Assembly (NCBI GenBank): GCA_029964075.1
Contig: CM057149.1
Location: 7,636,465-7,700,464, forward strand
Reading direction: 5' to 3'
Origin: Patiria pectinifera
Taxonomy: Eukaryota > Echinodermata > Asteroidea > Valvatida > Asterinidae
DNA length: 64,000 nt
The position numbers and the translations under genes are program-made. Shown here piece after piece: positions 20,650 to 31,600 of this stretch; the stretch's first letter is position 1, and each line of letters opens with the position of its first letter. The notes under the pieces were generated by a model. The model had not been told where the DNA came from. It ran no database searches and saw only the letters and a list, made by a program, of their open reading frames with translations.

Positions 20650-23600
20650 ATTATTATCATGTAGACGGTACAAAGGACGTATTAACAAGGTTAATAATTA
20701 TTCAAGGTCATGATCTTCTATGAAACATTATTTACCGAACAAACAAATGAGAAGTAAGGACTTAGGTCTGCTATAACATTCGGGAAACGTTGAGCTTATT
20801 TACAATTATTTTGCTATTGGCCCCCGTGAAGATTAAATGTACACAAAACGTGCTCCCCTAGGAATTTCAAGCTTGCAAGTCAATCGAAAAGTACGGTAGT
20901 AATTCATACTCCCAAAAATAAGGACACACAAAGACGGGCATATGCTTGAATTCCATGTCGGTCAAGATCGAGTCCTTATACTCCTTAAAAATCACCCACA
21001 ATGCCAATCTCAAGTCAAGCTGCTCAAATGACTATAACAATGCTCCTTTGTCATTGTTCATCTCCTGTTGATTCTAACATTACTTCTTGTAGTCTGGACG
21101 GCATCTTATCTTACTTCAAACCCCCTAATATTAAAGGTATTGTTACATTTGTGGAATGAACAGACTCAAACCTACACACAACGTACTTGTATTACAAAAC
21201 TTCTTTATTTCCATTGACCACAGTGATTTCACATTAATATCAGTACAAGTCAGCATGTACCAAAACCAGATACCATACTTTTAGAAATAAGGAGTCTCTA
21301 AGTCCTTTTTTATATTTTGCTCATAAAAAAAAATGATGGGATCAATAAAAGAAATTCTTTCCCACAAAATAAACAATCGACAAGAAAGGATAACACTGAT
21401 TTGATAGATCATCATGTAATTTTATGTGGACATGTTACATGTTGGTTTCCACTAAGTTCATTTGACAAACTACCAACTTCAAACAAAAACACAATGCAAA
21501 AAACACCTGTTTAAAATGTTTGTGTGGTTGTTTTTTTTTACCAAGAATAACTACATTTGCAAAGGATGCGACTAATTACTTCACAATTTGACCAATTATT
21601 TTCTTCACATGTGATTTAGTTCATGTTTTTAAAACAAATTATGCTGTCCCTGATCTTCAAACAAATTATATTTCTAATCTGTATGTTTCAATTTATTTAA
21701 TAAATATCATTTTTTTCGTCTTTTTTGACCCGGCCCTCTCAAAAACAAGGCTTTAATTTTAGGTTGCACAGTATCTCCAATGCCCAATGCCATTGTTGGG
21801 CTGAAAATAACTGAGAACAAAAAGGTAAGCACTAATGCCATTACTGAGCATTAGTGGAGGTTTTAATTTGATGTTTTATTCGAAAGTTAATAACTTAGTA
21901 TGTTAAAAAAAACACCAGTATTTAAAAAAAAACTTTGTCTTAACAGACACCATACAAAAATATAAAAAAAACAGTACATCTTCATAGCAGGGTCTTTAGA
22001 AGGTACATGTTCATGTACATGAAGGATTACGGGGGAAACAAGGCAATTATCTTATCTGTAGTTTCCTTTCCATAAGTTCCATTTAAATCAGGATATGCCT
22101 TCCTATAAAGAGAATGATATATCTCTCTCAAGAAAAAAGGTTGAAAACAAAGAAATTAAACATAGTCATTGAAAATAGTAATTGTTATCTCGTGCACATT
22201 TTCGCATTGGCATGTGCACTCATTATCAATGACGTCTGAGATAATCAATTTTAGATGAAACAATAGGTGCTGTACGAAGGTTGCATACATAAAGTAGTAC
22301 CAAAATTAAGTTTCAAATATCAACAATATATTAAATGTTCACTGCATTGTATCATTGCTTGTTAGGATTACAATGTTTAACGGTTCCGCCAACTTATTTA
22401 AAATCACAGTTAATGGTAACGTGTACCGATGAGGCACAAGGATGCATTCACTTGAATCCAATTTCTGAAGAGCTTTTTGGTGCAATAATTGCATGAACCA
22501 TTATATATTTAAGTGAGATTTGAGGCTTTGCATGGTGGAGAAACTAATGAATGAAAGATTTGCGGAAACGCCATGTGCGAATAATTTAAGTTTTTACTTT
22601 CTTAGAGTTTAGACACTCTCCGGAAGACGGTCAGAGCATACTGACCGAAACGTCGAGTTTATACCTCTGGTTCTTTTCAAAAAAATGATGACCTGGGAAA
22701 TAATATATCAAACTCATCGAACTGCATTTTGACTAACTTTACTAGGGCAAGATGTTGGGGAGGGGGAACAGTTGAATCTAAATATGTTTAAGCTCGACGT
22801 TTTCTGTTCTGGGAGAGAAACGCTTTGGAACTAATTCAATTTACTTAATCTCATGTCATTTACTATGGGGGAAATAATACAGAAACGAAACTACTGAAAT
22901 GACTTATATGCATTATTTTATTGGAGGAAATGACACATGTAGGAGGCATACAATGAACAAGTAATGCATAGTGAAACAAAAATTAATTGGCCAAATTAAT
23001 TTAATATTGTTGTTTACTTCTATTAAAAGTTACCATTCTCAACCGTCATGTCCAGATTTAGTTTGCTTTAACATTTCATGAACAGCGGATATGAAAACAA
23101 CAGATTTGCACCAAATTCATGTAAATCCAGGATTTAGAACGAAACACATAATGTTATATTAATTCAGTAACAAACCTCTTCAGTGAGTTTGTGAGGTTCT
23201 CTGTGAGGCTCCGAAAAGAACCTCACAAACTCAGAACTAGAAAAGAGATTTGTCAAATGGTAAACGCAAACTTTATCTTACTGCTATCTTCACTATGCAA
23301 ACCTTCAAATCGTATTTAGTTAGTTTCATTTTTTGTCATATATATATACAAACCAATACTTACAAAACTATAGCAATTGTTCTCCTCAATTGTTCATTCA
23401 TTCTTTTTTTAGACATAGGCATTTGCCCGTGGTCTCCTTCTCTAATAATTGTTCTCTTCTACTCCATTGAAATCCCGAAATATAAATTAAACACAATCGT
23501 CATTATTTGGATCCTAAACGTTTTTCAGGTTTTTGTTTTAAAAGTTGCAATATTTACAAAACTTACATTCACAGTCAAGGCATATTTAACCAGGTCAATT

Positions 23601-24369
23601 CACTTAAACTACAAAATAGTTTCAATTGATGAAACTCGTGGACCAATTTCATTTTGGTCCCAAGTAAGTTCAATGGAAAACTAAACAAGCCGAAAATGAG
23701 AAAACACTGTGTTAACGGCTTTTCACCAAGTACCATTATATTTCTGAAAGGATGTTACTAGTTCACAATTTAATCAATTGTCTTCTACACCTGGGTAATC
23801 TTAATAAGAGCATATTAATTATTGACAACATCTACTCTTTTATATAAATCATTTTATTTTTTTGAAGATAAGCTGGCCCTGATCTTCAATAAATTATATC
23901 CCTAATCCGTTTGTTTTAACATAAATTTGTGGTAATATTTTCTTCTATATTTTGCCATATGGACTCCTATAGAAAAAGGCTTTAAATTGGATTGCATAGC
24001 ATCTTCAATGCACAAAATATTATCGTCGGGGCGAATGAAACAAAACGAAAAGCAATAATGCTGTTACTAAACATTAGTGGAAACTTTAGATGTTTAACGT
24101 TAAAAACTTAGTATGCTACACAGAAACCAGCATTTGAAAAAAAAAATATTGGGGTGAAACTCAAAATTAAGGTTTAAAGAACACCAGTACATCTTCAAAA
24201 GCAGGGCCTTTAGAAGGTAAATCCTAAATGAATAAGAAAAACGGACAAACAATGTCTCCTTCTCCTTGAAAATCCCTTCCCCTCGTCCTTTAAGCCCCAT
24301 TATGTTAACTTAGCTCTGTTGTGCCCTCTTGTATGATAACATTTGATGTACAAATGTAGCTGCATATTA
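20650..24369. other. Intergenic region between gene A promoter and gene B 3' end
   Basis: AT-rich, with no gene I can support. Parts are duplicated: 21170-22520 resembles 44865-46130, and about 23720-24250 resembles 21540-22020. So the flank downstream of the NLR genes is itself repeated. A stem-loop with the sequence tactgaccgaaacgtcgag lies at 22616-22660. Confidence 0.5.
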
Positions 24370-24371
24370 AT

Positions 24372-24530
24372 TAACGGACTTGCACTCGGACTCGGACTGG
24401 GTCTCGGACTCGTATTTTCCGACTCAAACTCAAACTCGGAATCCGAACTTGCATTCGGACTCGTACTCGGACTCGGACTCGGACTCGGACTCGTACTCGT
24501 ACTCGAATTCGGACTCGCATGTGGTGAACT
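24372..24530. repeat. GACTCG-type hexamer microsatellite at gene B 3' end
   Basis: Imperfect repeats of ctcgga/ctcgta. On the minus strand they encode an alternating Glu-Ser/Tyr tail (EYEYESESESESEYES) that replaces LRR sequence at the end of gene B. Confidence 0.8.
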
Positions 24531-27500
24531 CGACTTCAACACTACTAAGTGATGCAGCGATGGATTCAATGTCTGCATTTCTCAATGCGCACCAGCCTAA
24601 GACCAGCTTTTTCAGTTGTTTCAGGCACTTTAGGGGAGACCATGCACCCGAGCGAGCCAGGTATGTATTTCCAGACAGATCCAGTTCAACCAGATTTGAC
24701 ATTTCACTAAGTGATGCAGCGATGAGTTCGATGTCTGCATTTTTCAATGCGCACCACCGCAATTTTAGCCTTTTCAGTTGTTTCAGGCACTTTAGGTGAG
24801 ACCATGCACCCGAGCGAGCCAGGGATGTATTTCCAGACAGATCCAGTTCAACCAGAGTTGGTATGTCACTAAATGATCCAGCGATGAGTTCAATGTCTGC
24901 ATCACTCAATGAGCACCGCTGTAAGGTCAGTTTTGTCAATTGTTTCAGGCACCTTAGGTGAGACCATGCACCCGAGCCAGCCAGGTATTGATTTCCAGAC
25001 AGATCCAGTTCAACCAGAGTTGGTATGTCACTCAGTGATGCAGCGATGGGTTCGATGTCTGCATACCTCAACGAACAATCTTTCAATTCTAGCTTTTTCA
25101 GTTGTTTCAAGCACTTTAGGTGAGACCATGCTCTTGAGCCAGCCAGGGATGTAATTCCAGACAGATCCAGTTCAACCAGAGTTGGTATGTCACTAAGTGA
25201 TGCAGTAATGGGTTTAATGTCTGCATCACTCACCCAACACTCTTTTAAGACCAGCTTTTTCAGTTGTTTCAGGCACTTTAGGTGAGACCGTGCACTTGAA
25301 CCAGCCAGGGAACTTCTAGACAGATCCAGTTCAACCAGAGTTGGTATGTCACAAAGTGATTCAGCAATGTGTTTAATATCTTCATCTATTAATGAGCAGC
25401 TGCTTATATGCAATCGCATCAGATGTTTTAGTACCTGCAATGCAGGTGACCATTCAGCTGCTTTGCCACCAAAGTTTTTAATATATTCAATTGTCACGTC
25501 AACCAAGTCACGTCTACTTCCTATTGCTCTTACAATATTTGCCACATCAGGACCTCGAAATTTACTTGACGACAGATGCAGTCGTATGCCAATACCGATT
25601 TCACACGGAACTACTTCAAACCATAATAATTCATTAAACCCATTAACATAAGTTATTAGACGGCAATACCCAAGCTTTGGCAAACAGCCAACTACAGCAG
25701 CAATACTTATCACATCCTCCACTTCTAAGCCACAGTCATCTAGTGTCAGTATCTTCAGGTGTGTCAGCTGCTTTAACTTGGACAATGACACACCTGAGCC
25801 AGCCAGGGGATTCCGAGACACATGCAAATGAACCAGTTTGGTACTCAGTGATGCAGCAATGTGTTCAATGTCTGTGCCTCTCAATGAGCAGTTTATAAAG
25901 CCTAATCGTTCCAGACATTTCAGTTTTTGTAATGCAGGTAACCATACAGCTGCTGTATCACGAAGTCCTTTAGCATCTTCAACAACCACTTGAACTATAT
26001 CATTCCGGCTACACATAGCCTTCACAATACCTGCCACATCAGAACCAGTGAACGTCTGATTTGAGAGTTCTATCTTCAAACCCGTACCACATGGTGAGAC
26101 TTTAAACACATCATCAACAGTACAATGGATAAGCCTTGGCAAGCAGTCAACTGCAGCAGCAATCCATTTCACATCTTCTACGTTCAAAAAGCAGTTTTGT
26201 AAGTGTATTTTCTTCAAATGTTTCAGTTGTCGTAATGCAGGTGACCACTCAGCTGCTGTACCGCCAAGTCCTTGAACACGATCAACGACCACTTCGTTTA
26301 TGTAACTCTTGCTATAATTTTGAGACAGGCAAAGTTCTGTCAGTGTAGGTGTATCACAAAGAGATTCAGTAATGAGCTTAATATCAACGCTTGTTAGTGT
26401 ACAACGTTCAAAAGTCAACGTGTCTAGTTGCTTTAGTTCCTTTAACTGAGAAGCCCATAATGCTGCCGTGCCTTGCAGTCCCTTAATTTCCGCCATACAC
26501 AATGCAACTAAGTCTTTTCTGTTAACCAGTGCCTTCAAGATGAGTTTTATTTCTGTACCATTTAATGAAAGATTACTTATTTGCAGCCCAATGCCACATC
26601 CGTTTGGATATATCCATAAATATTCCGACCAACTTGTTTCCATCACATTTGGCATATCACTAAGTGAAAGAGCAATTTGCCTCATGTCATCAACCGTTAG
26701 AGAACAGTCTTCTAGCTTTAATTTCCGTAGATGAGTCTTATTTAACTGCGGAAACCATGAATGCACTGAACCACTTAAATTTGAATTGCAGGAAAGGTCC
26801 AATGCAGACAACTTGTCGGTCCTTCCTAACACTGATGCAATTTCTGTCATACAGTCGGTAGTTAAATAGCAATTCCTCATTCTGACAGCAGAAACATTAG
26901 GCATGCTACTCATGGCAACTGCTAGATGTTTACTACAGCCTTCCAAACTATGGTGACTGAACTTTAATTTCTTAACTTTGTCGAGGTAAACATTACCTGT
27001 GTACTTTGTCTTGTTGGCAACATGTTTGAGAAACCATACAAAGGAATTCACATCATCACGGCTCTTGAGATAATCCGTGTTCATTGTTTCAGTTATGACT
27101 GATTGTGCGAACGCCTCTGATAGCAAATTTTCTGCCTGACTCTCAAAGTAACAATTCAAAGCCATGTTTAATGTTGTAGTTTTGATCCATGTACTCTCAT
27201 CATTGATCCTCTTTTGCAACATCTGCAAGACTTGAATAGTGCATGCTTCATTGTCACCACAACAAAAGCGTAGCAAATAGCCAAACGTCTCCGGGTCATC
27301 AAGTTTATCAAGATTCTGTTGAAATTCATCAGTGTCTGATTTCTGTAAGCTTCGTAGGTAAAAAGCAGCAGAGAACTCCTGAAATGTTTTGTGGGTAAAC
27401 TGTATGTTGTTATGAGTATCCAACCCTATTAAAAACCTCTGGCCTGTGAGGATGCCGGCCTTCACAGCTTTATCAAGCGCACTCTTCTCAAAATCTCTTT

Positions 27501-28610
27501 CTTGAAATGAAAGCCGCTGCACTGGAGATACCAGGCCATTGAAAGCAATCTCTCCGACGGCAACAAGTATCTCTGGTATTTCCTCTTTCGGTATACCTTT
27601 TCTCTTGAATATATATCGAACAGCTTCGTCATATAAGCGTGATGTTGTGTCTGGTAGTATGGAATCTTGTCTCCATAATAAACACATTAATAGAAGCAAC
27701 ATTGGGCTATGGGCTAAATCAAGGAGGACACCTAATGATTTAATGGTTTGGAAAAGGGTCTCTGCATCACAGGGGCTTTTAGAAAAAAACTTTTCCACGT
27801 AATTTTTAATATCTTGCTTGAAAAACCCTAAAACCTTTACGCGAGTGTAAGGTTTTTTAACCAGTGATTTGCTGACCAATGCGCTGATATGAGACGGGCG
27901 AGTTGTTATAACCACATCAATGTCTGCTCCAACCTTTCGATTTAGAATTTGCAGGATGGATCCGAATGATTTATTATCAAGTTCGGTAGTCGTCAACTCA
28001 TCAAAGCCATCCAAAAGAATTAGCACTTTTTTGGGATTCTTAAAAATGAAGGTTTCCAGATGATTTTTATCGATTACATTTGGATCGATGAGCTGCTCAT
28101 AAAGAGAGTCAAGGAGATCTGCAGATTGTTCCAGTGCACTCATTCTCAGAACAAAAACAAGCTTGTATTTCGCCAGAGAGCCAGATGAGCCACTTGCCCA
28201 GTCGTAAGCAATTTTCCCAATCAGAGTTGTTTTTCCTAGACCAGCCAATCCTTCATAAACTATGCGATTAATAATGTAACCTTTGTTTTCAACAAGGAAA
28301 GTATCCTCATAATTCACCTCCTTCCCATCTTTATACCACATCCCTATTGTTTCTTCTTTATCATCAGTGACCAATCTCAACTTGGTATATATATCCATTA
28401 TATCCCTCATGTCATCATCAACCCATGGAATCATTTGCACGTAACTGCCTGTGGTCTGGTACACCTTTTTAAGTGCCTCTTCACACAGATCCGCTGCCGC
28501 AGCTGCTGCTGCATCGGTGGCTGGACTGGTATCTTGACTTGTTTGAACTGATTGACTGCTTACCTCAGGTTGGATGTGCTGTACAGGGCGCTGATCATTT
28601 CCCATCTCTC
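24430..28610 (-). CDS. Gene B terminal exon: NACHT plus truncated LRR array
   Basis: A 4181-nt exon with acceptor tttttcaacag, phase 1. The sequence starts GEMGNDQRPVQHIQPEVSSQ. It has the same EEALKKVYQTTGSYVQMIPW block, Walker A GLAGLGKTT (near 28229-28255), Walker B LILLDGFDE, VVITTRP and the HKTFQEFSAAFYL tail. About four LRR blocks follow (versus eight in A). The last LRR runs directly into the microsatellite-encoded EYESESES tail and stops after GFRV, so the C-terminus is broken compared with gene C. An ATG eight bases after the acceptor could serve as an independent start, which gene A lacks. Confidence 0.92.
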
Positions 28611-31600
28611 CTGTTGAAAAAGTGAATTCACGCACAATGACTTAGTGGAATAGTTTTTTTTAATAATTTCCCAAAATATGTCAAACAGAAATATGGACCG
28701 GGGTTCACAAGATAATTAAATTTATCAAAATGGGGATCACATTAATCTGTAAACCACACACCGGCCCCTTTTGTCACACAATCCCTTTGTTCCCATCCCC
28801 CATCAGTTAGTCAAATCCAGGCGCGGTTCTAGAACCAATATTTTTTTGGGGGGGGGGGGGCTAGCACGGTGGATCAAGATTTTTTTCAGGGAGGCGTGCT
28901 GAAATGTTGACCGGTTATTTTTTCCAGACACTTAGGCCTCCGAAATACAATGGGGGGGGGGGGGGGCCCAGGCCATATTTTCAATGGGGAGCGCCAATAA
29001 AATTCCTAAAATCATTCACAATATATTAACTAATGCACCCTTGTCACGGCTATTTCTTCTTTAGGGGGAGACCGTTCGCATGTACATCACCATCATTCTT
29101 TTTGCTAATGCAATTTTTTTTACGGAATTTATTTTTGGGGGGCTAGACAAAATTTGGGGGGGCTACAGCCCCCTAGACCCCGTAGAACCGCGCCTGGTCA
29201 AATCCACATCTGATTATGCTGTATTATATGAGCTATTAATTTTGATTGTTTACATGATCTGTTTTACTGTATTTAGTTATATCCTTTTAATTTTCCACGA
29301 AACTCTTGGCAATTTAAAACAGGAATTTGCATATTTGTTGGGGAGGGGGTTCCTTGTCGAACACAAATCATTACTAAACAATTAGTCCGTGGGACGAGGC
29401 CTTTATTTTGTTCGCCACGCGGTCTGGTTCGCCGAATTTTATAAAACTTCACAGACATGTAGATTATAGTGTATCATATCGAAAAAACTTTGTTCCCCGA
29501 TCCACAGTTTGTTTGGGAATGAGAAAATCTGAGATAAAAACGCCAAAAATTCCGCATGAGAAAAAACATAAGAAACAGCGCCCCCTATTGACACAGTCAG
29601 AAACCTTTTTCTCACGCAATGGCCGTCCAACTCAGAGTTCGGGCGGTCTGACGCGAGTATTGTTCTCGCGCTCGAACGGCGGGAACACGACCCACGAACA
29701 CTGCACTCGGAACAGATCTCACACCATGCACCTATCCGTCGTTGTTTGCAAGAATGATATACCCGGTCCCGTGTCAAGAACAATTAAGACCCGCCCAACC
29801 TCGGCCAATTTGTTCTTCTTCCTATATTCAGTCAAGACGACACTTCTTTCATTCTAGAGTTTTGTTATTTCTCGTCGGAATGCAAAAATATTACCGTTAA
29901 ATACAGTTTTGTCCAACATGAAATGATCACGTTATAAATTTAAGATCGAATTTTAACATTGTTATGTATTTTAGCTGAACATCGATTTGATGGTTAAACC
30001 ACAGATCAGAATAACATTTTGTGAACTCTTATCTCAGGGTAACATGTTTTCAAGAATAATAATTATAAGTGTGTGGCATGGTGGAGCATCTGAACTTCTT
30101 AAACGTTTTTAAAAAAATGTAATGCCTGAAATTGAAAAAAAAAGTAATACAAATTTGATGCAGCTTCAAAAAAGGAAGGGGGTGGGCCGTTAGGTTATTT
30201 GTGGTTTCACGGAATGGACGGAGCTAGCAACAACAAAATAATGAATCGGTTCTTAAAACAATATTCAGAATAATTACAACGGTAAAACGGTTTCGGCTGA
30301 AATAAATTGCAGTTGTAATGCTGCCACTCACAGCTTCCAAATTATAGGGGAATATAAATTTATTTTCTCAGTCTTAAAAACGTTTGCAAACAATTTTGAT
30401 GAGACTTTTGATATGTTATACAACAATTATCTAATCGGCCTGTAATATATCCATGTGCTCATTTAGCTCGTTTGGTTAGTTGAAAATAAACGAGTAATGC
30501 TCATTCTGTACAGATTGAACAAACTTATGTAATCTAAACACCATTCTTCTTGTGTGGGTGTGGGTAACAACAGTTACTACGCACGTTTAACCCCCCCCCC
30601 CCCAAAAAAAAATATTTAGATTATATAGGTTTTCCCGGTTATTTTATAACAATTATCATTTGAATTCACCGTTTCTAATATTCATATTCGTCCATCAACA
30701 TCGATTTAGTGCACTTCCAACGTTTAATTTCGTCTTTTGTGTGACAATTAAAAATTCAGTTCAACAAATTCAAAAAAGAAGTATACTTTTTCGTACGGGG
30801 GTATCGATTTGTTCAAGTCTACGCCAAACCTTGTTATTCAGAAATTAAATTCATCTTTCTGACTGTGTCAATAGAGGGCGCTGTTTCTTATTTTTTTTCT
30901 CATGCAAAATTTTCGGCATTTTTATCCCAGATTTTCTCATTCCCAAACAAACTGTGGATCGGGGAACAGAGGTTTTTTTTCATGTGGTACATCATAATCT
31001 ACATGTCTGGAAAGTTTTATAAAATTCGGCGGACCAGATCGTGTATCTCGAAAACTAAAGCGTTTTCGGCCTCTCGTCCCTAGGACTAAATGAATTAATT
31101 GGTAAACGAATGTGTGTGGTATTTTTTTTGCAGATACATGTACAGGTATATGATCTTCGCATACATGTCGACCAAGTGCATGCCCGTTTTAACATATTTT
31201 TTTTCATATGAAGGTCGGAATGTGGAAGGACCGAAACATTTTGTAATAGACCAACAAATGTGGGAAGCCGGGCCTGGTGGAGGGCCTTTGTGTATGCACT
31301 GCTGCATTTCAGATGACTGACATAAATGTATATCGTACATTAATTCTACAGTATCCAATCTGCATCATTGAGGAACAAGCCCAACAGAGACCTGCATGGC
31401 GAAAACTGGTAGTTGACTGCTCCGCCGCCGCCCGTTTCCGGGCGAGAATCCCGGTAAAAAGGCCCCTTTTTTCGATGTTTCGAGTCATAGTTTGATAACC
31501 ATGCGGTCTTTTTCAATGGGGTTAAACGGTTCTGTACAATATAACTTTTTCTCTTTCTCATGGTATATGTTATTTTTTTTATCTTGAAAAAAATCCACGC

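Noticed and set aside
23250-23684. 144-aa plus-strand frame rich in Ile/Phe with membrane-like stretches
   Set aside because: AT-rich base composition alone gives this residue mix. There is no motif and no counterpart in the duplicated flank.
24343-24799. Plus-strand frames with LGLGLG or DSDSDS runs
   Set aside because: They are produced by the GACTCG-type microsatellite, not by a gene.
29408-29857. 149-aa plus-strand frame and the overlapping minus frame
   Set aside because: Both lie in the inverted arm and centre of a non-autonomous element and show no transposase features.
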